A stretch of 50,154 bases of DNA from Pseudomonadales bacterium (GTDB taxonomy: Bacteria; Pseudomonadota; Gammaproteobacteria; Pseudomonadales; Azotimanducaceae). The notes under the pieces were generated by a model. The model saw only the letters and a list, made by a program, of their open reading frames with translations. It was not told the origin of the DNA and searched no databases. The translations under genes were made by a program, and so were the position numbers. The stretch covers positions 1-50,154 of the forward strand of contig JAHRVQ010000001.1 of the NCBI GenBank assembly GCA_019090615.1. Direction: 5' to 3'. Below are positions 10,401 through 16,838 of this stretch, piece after piece. Numbering within the stretch: position 1 is the stretch's first letter; the number at the start of each line of letters is the position of its first letter.

Positions 10401-10477
10401 CAGGGGTCAATACTGCGCCGGAAGCTTATGATGTGACCGGTCGGCGTTATTATGCGGGTATTCGTATCGATTTTTAA
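7472..10477 (+). CDS. TonB-dependent outer-membrane receptor
   Basis: Outer-membrane active-transport receptor of 1001 residues. The N-terminus has an arginine-rich stretch and a hydrophobic segment (TWLLFVAVNLVMPSLCGAAT) acting as a signal peptide. The TonB box/plug start EEIVVTGSRIQRANIDSPTP lies near residue 50. The plug continues with ELLAKLP, LRNLGQSRTLTLVNGKRFV and VDRIEVITGGASAVYGSDAIAGVVNVI. The remainder is a beta-barrel ending RRYYAGIRIDF with the terminal aromatic residue expected for BAM assembly. The ATG follows ACAGGA at good spacing. This receptor class is often linked to peptide or oligomer uptake in marine gammaproteobacteria, which fits the divergent opp operon; the actual ligand is unknown. 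Confidence 0.93.
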   Translation: MLSAIVFRTRWFRTTRKTSVRLKTWLLFVAVNLVMPSLCGAATLDVDLVEEIVVTGSRIQRANIDSPTPMTVLGRADIDGVGVTNIGELLAKLPSSYQTSGLSNSVFSATAPGLVTNALRNLGQSRTLTLVNGKRFVSGFNPGSGYAVDLSTLPSAMVDRIEVITGGASAVYGSDAIAGVVNVILKDDFDGVSFDVQTGLSAEGDRQETKIDLAMGTKLSKGNAWLTVGYSESDGVRSRDRKFSAADLIGADTNGNGFSDGLIFLGSSFTPAGRFGGTNDILGFFQGAPTGYNGDGSLFKGGVTLNGANVITQQVPGGEFASDRTNTDRYNRASLRSLLMPIQRQYFTSGINYDLTDDLTLDLMLGYNQTKTAGDFEPVALNINTAIFNTDVGATGGLDIASSLVMPELLKSSLLAAGFVNLTELGDNNATRRLVEFGRQGSRAARSTVHLAVDIDYQLSEQWNLSAYTTWGRTRTDLDSNGNINIERARLALDVELVDDVIQCVDAAARQAGCVPFNPFGEGTIDTAQVAYLSALTNLSSEVEQFVIGATFAGVTSMGLPGGQIRLASGFEFRKEQGSEQPSGFAQAGILSTNQIAATQGEFDVTEYYVEARLPVFEKLSIEAAFRLGRYSTVGDISTWKVGFEAQLFDWLKFRGTLSEAVRAPNITDLFAGLSDTFENVADACDGTTAATQGVTADNCRSVASIATRIEAAGSFTLSQIERQATGGVEGGDPRVNEEVADSYTLGASISIPYLRGLTMTLDWYDIEIDDAIAITGRSTVIERCYNVTSNFDSTCGGAALRNSVGALVAVNSFASNENQIETAGLDLDIKYALALTDLTSALDGELNINFLYTYIDEWEITGIVDGITDDNLGEVLFPAHRFLLTTRYSINDLQITWRARYWDDVKDSNTPECRCENSGLDFLGLGARNEIDDVFYHDLALSYALTEQVNLYFGARNVFDEAPPILAQGTQYGSRAGVNTAPEAYDVTGRRYYAGIRIDF

Positions 10478-10482
10478 TGCGT

Positions 10483-10606
10483 GGCTGTTAATCGCTCAGG
10501 GCTGTTTATCCGCTCAAGGCTGTTAATCGCTCAGGGCTGTTAATAAGCTCAAGGCTGTTTATTGGCTCAGGGCTGTTAATCGCTCAAGGCTGTTTCCAGT
10601 CGTCAG
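10483..10606. repeat. Tandem repeat, seven units of 17-19 bp
   Basis: Seven consecutive units start at 10483, 10500, 10518, 10535, 10553, 10571 and 10588. Each begins GGCTGTT and ends in CTCAG or CTCAA (the last TCAG); typical units are GGCTGTTAATCGCTCAG and GGCTGTTTATCCGCTCAA. Unit ends switch between CAG and CAA. The array fills most of the gap between the convergent TonB-receptor and VWA genes. There are no spacers, so this is not a CRISPR. Confidence 0.9.
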
Positions 10607-10626
10607 GGCTAGCGATGCCAGCCCTG
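10604..10626. terminator. Stem-loop between convergent genes, possible bidirectional terminator
   Basis: CAGGGCT (10604-10610) pairs with AGCCCTG (10620-10626) around a 9-nt loop. It begins in the last unit of the tandem repeat and sits just past the 3' end of the VWA gene, between two converging genes. No clear T-run follows on either strand, so intrinsic termination is only possible. Confidence 0.35.
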
Positions 10627-10633
10627 CGACTTG

Positions 10634-12088
10634 CTAGGAGACTGTTTTTAACAGGTTCGCAACTACTCTTTCAAGATGCGCCAGGGAATGACAAACTTCG
10701 GTTTGATGGCAGGCGGGGGCATATTTTTTCATTTCCGCATCGCCCACGGTCCAGCTGGAGCGTGGTTCTGGGTTCAGCCAGATAACCCGCTTGGCTTTAT
10801 CATACATTTCTCGAAGTATATGGTCCTGCGGTTCGCCATAGTTATTTCTTGCGTCGCCGAGGATAATGATTGTAGTTTTATTATTAACGTCATCCATGCA
10901 ATGGCTTTTAAAGTCCTGCAACATGCGGCCATAGTCGGTTGAGCCATTACCATAATCACGCATGGTACGGCTGATGGCGTCTTCCAGTTCGCTTTGTTCA
11001 AATAATTTTGTTACTTCACCAAGGTCTGATGAAAAGGCAAAAGATCGTACTTTAGGCAGAATGTCGGACAGACTATAAAGAAACATCAGCAGGAATCTAG
11101 AATAGTTGCTCACAGAACCACTAACATCACAAACACACATAACCTTGGGGCGATCGACTTTTTTCGACTTCCAGCGTAGGTCAAAGAACATGCCATCGTA
11201 CTGCATGTTATTGCGCAGTGTCTTACGTATGTCTAGCTGGCCGCGTTTATACGTTTTGCGTCGTTTGGAATGGATCGCAATAAGCTTTTTGGCCATCTTA
11301 TAGACCACTTGCTGGACGTCCTTGAAATTACGTTTTTCAAGGTTGGACAGTTTTACCTTCTTTAATAATTCTTCCCGTAATTGTTTGCCGGTTTCATCGG
11401 CATGCAGGAAAAATTGTTTTTCAACATAATCTCGAACCCTTTCGCGTAATTCATCGCGGGCCTTTTTAAGCTGATTGGCGAGGGCTTTTTCTTCCGCTGG
11501 GCCCTTTTTCTGTAATTCGGATATTTCTTCCTGGAGCCCCTTCAGGCCCATTGCGTCCATTATTTTGCGGGTAAAAAGGCCTTTCTGAGTGAAAACTACA
11601 ATCTGGTTAACTTCTACTTCGCGGCCCGCTTCCATCATGGAAATGGTTTGTTCGGTTCGACTACCCTGGGTAAGTAAAATGCCAAGTTCGGAAGTCGCCT
11701 CCAGACTTGTATCTAGTACCCCGCCTTCCTGCGGGCAAGTGCCCTGACCGCCACCCTGGCCGCCACCGCTGCCAGACTGTTCTCCTTTGCCGTCAGGCTG
11801 GAAGTCGGCCTCGTCATCAAAAAGGTCATCATTTGACTGATCTTCTGCGCTGGTATTGCGAATGGCCTTGTGTTTTTCGGCCGTGAAAAACTTTTCAAAA
11901 CAAATTTCGAAGGTGTCTTTTTCTTCTGGGTTTTTTGCTAGCACGAGGGCCAGCGAATTTTTCAGATAGAGGCGATCCTCGTAGCCAACCAGGTCCATAC
12001 ATTGCATAGCGTCCAATGTTTCGGCCGGTGAAACTTTAAGTTCTGCGGTTCTTAGAACCTTGACGAAGTCTACGAGGGTGCGATCCAT
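10634..12088 (-). CDS. VWA domain protein, CoxE-like family
   Basis: Cytoplasmic von Willebrand A protein, 484 residues, no signal peptide. The C-terminal VWA domain carries a complete MIDAS: DVSGSVS at about 321-327, a T in GSTDYG near 384, and D in IILGDARNNY. The middle holds a charged, coiled-coil-prone region (about 180-270), preceded by an acidic and Gly/Gln-rich linker (SGSGGGQGGGQG, about 105-116). It lies 4 bp downstream of a MoxR ATPase gene and is surely co-transcribed. MoxR-VWA pairs act as chaperone-like machines that mature or insert metals into partner complexes (CoxD/CoxE in CO dehydrogenase). No obvious client is encoded next door, so the target is unknown. Confidence 0.9.
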   Translation of the reverse strand: MDRTLVDFVKVLRTAELKVSPAETLDAMQCMDLVGYEDRLYLKNSLALVLAKNPEEKDTFEICFEKFFTAEKHKAIRNTSAEDQSNDDLFDDEADFQPDGKGEQSGSGGGQGGGQGTCPQEGGVLDTSLEATSELGILLTQGSRTEQTISMMEAGREVEVNQIVVFTQKGLFTRKIMDAMGLKGLQEEISELQKKGPAEEKALANQLKKARDELRERVRDYVEKQFFLHADETGKQLREELLKKVKLSNLEKRNFKDVQQVVYKMAKKLIAIHSKRRKTYKRGQLDIRKTLRNNMQYDGMFFDLRWKSKKVDRPKVMCVCDVSGSVSNYSRFLLMFLYSLSDILPKVRSFAFSSDLGEVTKLFEQSELEDAISRTMRDYGNGSTDYGRMLQDFKSHCMDDVNNKTTIIILGDARNNYGEPQDHILREMYDKAKRVIWLNPEPRSSWTVGDAEMKKYAPACHQTEVCHSLAHLERVVANLLKTVS

Positions 12089-12092
12089 TATA

Positions 12093-13043
12093 TTAAGCCT
12101 CTTTGATGGCTTTATTGGTTACATTTTGCAGTTCTGCTTCAGCGGTTTCGATATCTTCCTGGAATTTCAAAATAACGTTTAGCGTTTGTCGTACCAGGTC
12201 GGCATCCAGAGACTCGGTATGCAGCAGGATTAAAGTCCTGGCCCAGTCAATGGTTTCACTGATCGCCGGTACCTTCTTAAGGTCCATATCCCGCAGTTCC
12301 TGAATGAAGGCAACCATCTGGTTACGCAACTTCTCACTGATCTCAGGTACCCGTGCCTGCACAATCCGTCTTTCAAGGGCAGCATCAGGGAAGGGGATAT
12401 ACAGGTGCAGACAACGGCGTTTTAAGGCGTCCGATATCTCTCTGGTATTGTTACTGGTTAAGAACACCAGTGGTTTACGCTTTTCATTGGCTTTAATTGT
12501 GCCGATTTCCGGTATTGAAACCTGAAAATCAGATAACATTTCCAGTAACAGTGATTCAAATTCATGATCCGACTTATCAACTTCGTCAATCAGCAGGACA
12601 CAACCTTCTTCTTTGCGCAGTGCTTTCAGCAGAGGTCGTGGTTCAAGAAATTCATCAGAGAAGAATATGTCGCCAAATTCGTGCAGTTTGGTGACGGATT
12701 CAGTAAGACCTTTGGCGCCGTCTAGTATCTCGCCTAAAGTTTCTTTTAAGACCTGGGTATAAAGCAACTGTTTGCCATATTTCCATTCGTAGATGGCCTT
12801 GGATTCATCCAGCCCTTCGTAACACTGCAATCGAATACATTCAAGATTGAGCATTTCAGCGGCTGTTTTTGCTAGTTCGGTTTTACCAACCCCAGGTGGG
12901 CCTTCGATCAGGATGGGTTTGTCGAGATGATAAGCAAGAAAAACCGCGGTGGCGATTTGAAGATTGCAGATATAATTAAGTTCTTCGAAGTTTTGCTGGA
13001 TGACCTCTACGCTGGCCAGTTTTTTTTCATTCTTGGCGGACAC
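12093..13043 (-). CDS. MoxR-family AAA+ ATPase
   Basis: 316 residues. Walker A GPPGVGKTE (about 48-56), Walker B CVLLIDEVDKSD, sensor-1 asparagine in VFLTSNNTREISDALKRRCLH and the arginine-finger region RRCLHLYIPFPD are all present, with the typical MoxR C-terminal lid. It is the upstream partner of the CoxE-like VWA gene (4 bp spacing). MoxR ATPases remodel or activate protein complexes together with VWA proteins. The N-terminal SAKNEKKLASVEVIQQNF start fits the family. Confidence 0.93.
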   Translation of the reverse strand: MSAKNEKKLASVEVIQQNFEELNYICNLQIATAVFLAYHLDKPILIEGPPGVGKTELAKTAAEMLNLECIRLQCYEGLDESKAIYEWKYGKQLLYTQVLKETLGEILDGAKGLTESVTKLHEFGDIFFSDEFLEPRPLLKALRKEEGCVLLIDEVDKSDHEFESLLLEMLSDFQVSIPEIGTIKANEKRKPLVFLTSNNTREISDALKRRCLHLYIPFPDAALERRIVQARVPEISEKLRNQMVAFIQELRDMDLKKVPAISETIDWARTLILLHTESLDADLVRQTLNVILKFQEDIETAEAELQNVTNKAIKEA

Positions 13044-13544
13044 TGAATTTCCTTTACATGATTGGGCCGCGAATCGCTAATTACTTTGGCCATGGACGTG
13101 AATCTGACATTATGTAAATCTATGGGCCATTTGTACAGACCCAAGCGGTTTATCATGAAGAGGTATTGTTGCGAATAACGCCAGCTTATCCGTGAAATTT
13201 TGCTTCAGACTTTTATGCCTCGTTTCTATATCAGACCTTTACATCAGACCTTTGCATCAGAGAAGGGCTTGCCTCGGCCTGAAAGATTAAGCAGTGGTCG
13301 CCGTTACGAGTAAGGCCTCGACGCCATCTAAAGGTTAATTTCCGATTAACAAAAGCAGCACAGTTAATGGCACCGGTGAGCAAAACTCTGTGGGCGGATT
13401 GCTGAACTGTGCCAGTGGTGTACTTTAAGTAGACCGCCGGCGCAGTTACAAAACAATTTATTACCACATTGCTATTTTACAAGGCGACTTTTTTAGCGCG
13501 CCATTTTTTTACGCGGCAAGTAACAAGTAAATAGCGTGGGCAAA
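13044..13544. other. 500-bp gap between ahcY and the moxR-like gene
   Basis: It contains the 3' side of ahcY and the promoter region of the MoxR/VWA operon. A 78-codon frame on the minus strand (13231-13467) has no recognisable protein pattern and is not called. Near 13204-13258 three imperfect copies of TCAGACCTTT-like sequence occur in a row. No RNA gene or mobile element is seen. Confidence 0.35.
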
Positions 13545-14912
13545 CTAGTATTTATAAGTTTCTGGTTTAAAAGGTCCTTCCTGCGGGACGCTAATATACT
13601 TAGCCTGTTGATCGGTTAATTGGGTTACCTGGCCGCCAAAACCTGCCACCATATAACTGGCAACTTCTTCATCCAGTGCTTTTGGTAAGACTTCGACAGT
13701 GATGGGTTGGCGTTGACTGGCGTCATGGTCGGCCCATTTGCGTTCAAACAGATGCATTTGTGCTAGTACCTGATTAGCAAAAGATCCGTCCATGATACGC
13801 GACGGGTGGCCGGTAGCATTGCCGAGATTAACCAGTCGTCCTTCAGACAATAAGATAACATAATCCTTTTTGTCGTCTGACCGATAAATTTTATCGACCT
13901 GTGGTTTGACTTCTTCCCAGCGCCAGTTATCACGCATAAATTTTGTATCAATTTCAGTGTCGAAGTGGCCAATGTTACAGATTACGGCATTACTTGAAAC
14001 GGTCTGCAGCAGGTTTTCATCACAGACATTAACGTTGCCGGTGCAGGTGCAGATTAAATCGATATTATTCATCAGCTGGGTATTAATATCGGCCAATTTT
14101 CCGGTATTAATGCCGTTGTTATAAGGTGATACTACTTCGAATCCATCCATGCAGGCCTGCATGGCGCAGATAGGGTCGATTTCAACGATTCGAACGATCA
14201 TGCCTTCCTGGCGTAGGCTAGCGGCAGAACCCTTGCCGACATCACCGTAACCAATAACCAGGGCGCGCTTACCGGCCATTAGCATATCTGTACCCCGTTT
14301 GATGGCATCGTTGAGGCTATGACGACAGCCATATTTGTTGTCGTTCTTTGACTTGGTGACCGAGTCATTGACATTAATCGCAGGTACTTTTAATTCCCCG
14401 GTCTGCATCATTTCAATCAGTCGATGCACACCTGTGGTGGTTTCTTCGGTAATGCCGTGAATGGTATCGAGCATTGCTGGGTATTTTTCGTGAATCATTT
14501 CTGTCAGATCGCCGCCATCATCTAATATCATATTGGCGTCCCATGGTTTGCCATCCTTGAGGATAGTCTGTTCAATGCACCAAAAGAATTCTTCTTCTGT
14601 TTCGCCTTTCCAGGCAAAGGTGGGGATTCCCCTGGCGGCCATTGCTGCTGCGGCATGATCCTGGGTTGAAAAAATATTGCACGAAGACCAGCGTATGTCA
14701 GCGCCAAGATCGATAAGGGTTTCCATCAATACGGCAGTTTGGATGGTCATGTGGATGCAACCAATAATCTTAGCCCCTGCTAAGGGTTGGCTGGCTTTGT
14801 ATTTATCCCGTAAGGCCATAAGGGCTGGCATTTCAGCTTCAGCTAATTCGACTTCCGCTCGGCCAAAATTGGCCTGGCTGATGTCGGCTACTTTATAATC
14901 TTCTGTACTCAT
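13545..14912 (-). CDS. ahcY: Adenosylhomocysteinase (S-adenosyl-L-homocysteine hydrolase)
   Basis: Cytoplasmic NAD-dependent enzyme that splits SAH into adenosine and homocysteine, relieving product inhibition of methyltransferases. Full length, 455 residues. Hallmarks: [40 protein letters not shown] near the N-terminus, the [25 protein letters not shown] substrate/NAD region, the [17 protein letters not shown] nucleotide-binding loop and the conserved C-terminal tail KPETYKY. It lies 196 bp downstream of the sahR-like gene on the same strand. The leader shows no obvious SAH-riboswitch pattern, consistent with protein-based control. Confidence 0.97.
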   Translation of the reverse strand: MSTEDYKVADISQANFGRAEVELAEAEMPALMALRDKYKASQPLAGAKIIGCIHMTIQTAVLMETLIDLGADIRWSSCNIFSTQDHAAAAMAARGIPTFAWKGETEEEFFWCIEQTILKDGKPWDANMILDDGGDLTEMIHEKYPAMLDTIHGITEETTTGVHRLIEMMQTGELKVPAINVNDSVTKSKNDNKYGCRHSLNDAIKRGTDMLMAGKRALVIGYGDVGKGSAASLRQEGMIVRIVEIDPICAMQACMDGFEVVSPYNNGINTGKLADINTQLMNNIDLICTCTGNVNVCDENLLQTVSSNAVICNIGHFDTEIDTKFMRDNWRWEEVKPQVDKIYRSDDKKDYVILLSEGRLVNLGNATGHPSRIMDGSFANQVLAQMHLFERKWADHDASQRQPITVEVLPKALDEEVASYMVAGFGGQVTQLTDQQAKYISVPQEGPFKPETYKY

Positions 14913-15108
14913 AGATGCTCGCTTATTGTGATTACTTGTTTCGATTAAATGATGGGTGATTACTGATATTTGTTGATGATTTATTACGTTTAACTTGACT
15001 GTAGTTGACCGGCGCTACTATAGGTTTTAACAGCGCATAAATTTATTAATCTTTGGGCGAAAATGTGGATGTGAATGTAAATGCGCCTATAAATATTGTG
15101 CCTATAAA

Positions 15109-16074
15109 TTAAGCCGCCTTAAAAAGCCTAAGCTGTACCTGGAAGCCATTTTTTAGGCCGAGATATGCGCTTTGGCCAATGTCGAATTTTGATTCTCTGG
15201 CCCAGGTATCCAGTTCTTCTGGGTCAAACCCAAGCCACAGGTCGCCGCAGGAATCCCGTGTCCAATCCTGATCGTGGGGGCATAAATCGATAATGAGTAA
15301 GCGGCCGTTGGGTTTGAGTAGCTCAGCAGCGCTGTTAAAAAATCGGTTTGGTGAGGCGATATGGTGCAGCACCATGTTTAATACAATGAGATCGACTTTT
15401 GTCCTGTAGGTTTTAAGGTCGGTAAATATAAAATGCACTTTTTTACGATATTTCGGTAGTAAGGTGGATTCTGCGACCTGTAGCATTTGTCTGGAATTAT
15501 CCAGCGCGTAGATTTCGGCAAACGATGCAGCCAATAAATTAAGTAGTGGTGACTGACCTGGGCCGATTTCTATGACGTTAGCTGAGCTGGGTATTTGTTC
15601 ATTGTGGAGAATATCTTCAACGCAGCTTGTATAGTGATCGAAGTTAACAATATAGTCCTGATTGTCTTTAAGACGATGGGCGTGTTTGGCAAAGAATTGT
15701 TCTGACTTCTCGGCTCGTTCTTTATGAATTTGCTGGAGGTTTTTTTCGAAGCATTGGGACAGTTGGCCCTGGTCAAGCAGTGCGAACAGGTCGCTGATGA
15801 TTGGCTCTAGTGGATTGTTGGCTGAGATTAGCGCGCGACGATAAAAAATAGACGTGCCCTCCCTGCGAGTGGATAGCAGGTTGGCGCTGGTGAGAATTTT
15901 AAGATGATGGCTCAAACCTGGTTGTGGCATGTTAAAAATGCCACAAAGCTCAAGCACACCGAAGGACTCCATACACAGCACACGTAAGATATCAAGACGT
16001 CGCGCATCGGCTGTGGCTTTGCAAAAAGCCAGTAGTTGAGCGGATTGATGGTCAGGATCGAGTGATGTGTTCAC
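15109..16074 (-). CDS. sahR: ArsR-family regulator fused to a SAM-methyltransferase-like domain, likely SAM-cycle repressor SahR
   Basis: 321 residues. Residues about 10-90 form an ArsR-type winged helix (ARRLDILRVLCMESFGVLELCGIFNMPQPGLSHHLKIL). Residues about 165-315 are a Rossmann methyltransferase domain with motif I VIEIGPGQSP, the acidic motif II IYALDNSRQML and a VLHHIASPNRFF segment. Known SahR repressors have exactly this build: the methylase-related domain binds SAH, which releases the protein from operators controlling ahcY, metK, metE/H and metF. Adjacency to ahcY supports the call. The ArsR metal-binding cysteine pattern (CxC) is absent from the DNA-binding part. An active methyltransferase regulator is the alternative. 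Confidence 0.87.
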   Translation of the reverse strand: MNTSLDPDHQSAQLLAFCKATADARRLDILRVLCMESFGVLELCGIFNMPQPGLSHHLKILTSANLLSTRREGTSIFYRRALISANNPLEPIISDLFALLDQGQLSQCFEKNLQQIHKERAEKSEQFFAKHAHRLKDNQDYIVNFDHYTSCVEDILHNEQIPSSANVIEIGPGQSPLLNLLAASFAEIYALDNSRQMLQVAESTLLPKYRKKVHFIFTDLKTYRTKVDLIVLNMVLHHIASPNRFFNSAAELLKPNGRLLIIDLCPHDQDWTRDSCGDLWLGFDPEELDTWARESKFDIGQSAYLGLKNGFQVQLRLFKAA

Positions 16075-16090
16075 AGATGGTGCTAGCTGC

Positions 16091-16165
16091 TATATCAATT
16101 ATTATTAATATATTAACAGTGGTTGTGCATTGTGCAAATATATATCAATAATATTTAATATATCG
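16091..16165. promoter_or_regulatory. Two copies of an operator-like palindrome upstream of sahR
   Basis: Two 25-bp copies start at 16091 and 16141, both beginning TATATCAAT and continuing to TTAATATAT or TTAATATATT. Each is an imperfect palindrome with arms ATATxAA / TTAATAT around an AT-rich centre. They are exactly 50 bp apart (about five helical turns), placing both on one face of the DNA, 17-91 bp upstream of the sahR start at 16074 and about 115 bp before the divergent gene at 16280. This fits autoregulation by an ArsR-type dimer (inference). No clear third copy was found in front of ahcY. Confidence 0.6.
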
Positions 16166-16279
16166 CAGCCAAAAAATGTCAGGTTCACAATGTCAGGTTA
16201 GTGACGATGTTGGAAAACAGTAAAGTGGAGTATAGGCAATGGTAAAGTTAAAGCAGAAATTTGAAAGGAATAGATAGGC

Positions 16280-16795
16280 ATGAGTGGCACGATTAATCAG
16301 ATGCAGGTTGTTTATGTGGCCGAAGAGGATCGTATTTTGTTCAGGGTTAGCTCTACTGATAGCCAGGAATTTAGATTCTGGTTAACCCAGCGCTATACCA
16401 ATTTGTTGTTGAAGGTATTGGCCGATCATGTGAATGCGGATCCTGATATATCAACCCAGGACACGGTTGAGGCTAAGCGGGCGGTGAAAAATTTTAAACA
16501 GGAAAAGGCCATCAGTGAAGCAAATTTTTCCAAACCATTTGCGGCGCAGCCGAGCGAATTACCGCTGGGGAATGAGGTACTGCTGGCTTATCGTTTGACT
16601 TTTAATCTACAGGCGAAAAATCTACATCTTGGTATTCAGCCGAAAGAGGGCCAGGGTATTAATATGGTGATTAATCGTCAAATCAACACTTCGCTGGTCA
16701 AATTGTTGTTAGCTGCGGCTGACAAAGGCCAGTGGAATGTGGCGCAATCACTTGAGAAGAATCAAATGGCAGGCCAGCAGCCAACGATCAATTAG
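16280..16795 (+). CDS. Conserved hypothetical protein, 171 residues
   Basis: Not recognised as a named family. The ATG follows GAAAGGAATAGATAGGC, giving a usable ribosome-binding site. The protein is soluble, without signal peptide or membrane segment. It starts with a beta-rich segment (MQVVYVAEEDRILFRVSSTDSQEFRFWLTQRYTNLLL), has a charged linker (about residues 60-95), a second beta segment (LLAYRLTFNLQAKNLHLGIQPKEGQGINMVINRQ) and a short helix. It diverges from sahR across a 205-bp region with the palindromes and converges on the histidine-kinase gene. Function unknown. Confidence 0.8.
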   Translation: MSGTINQMQVVYVAEEDRILFRVSSTDSQEFRFWLTQRYTNLLLKVLADHVNADPDISTQDTVEAKRAVKNFKQEKAISEANFSKPFAAQPSELPLGNEVLLAYRLTFNLQAKNLHLGIQPKEGQGINMVINRQINTSLVKLLLAAADKGQWNVAQSLEKNQMAGQQPTIN

Positions 16796-16838
16796 CCTGT
16801 GGGTCAAGCCTGTTTTATCCGGTCAGACCTGTAGATTG

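Noticed and set aside
10483-10606. CRISPR-like array
   Set aside because: Repeats are contiguous with no spacers, too short, and no cas genes are present.
13231-13467. 78-codon ORF in the moxR-ahcY gap
   Set aside because: No RBS, no domain pattern and composition unlike a protein.
14995-15025. Plus-strand sigma70-like promoter (TTGACT, 18 bp, TATAGG)
   Set aside because: Reasonable match, but it points into the sahR gene antisense and no plus-strand gene follows; kept only as a possible antisense start.
14913-15108. SAH riboswitch in front of ahcY
   Set aside because: The leader was read on the minus strand; the conserved GC-rich SAH-aptamer core was not found, and a SahR-type repressor gene is adjacent instead.
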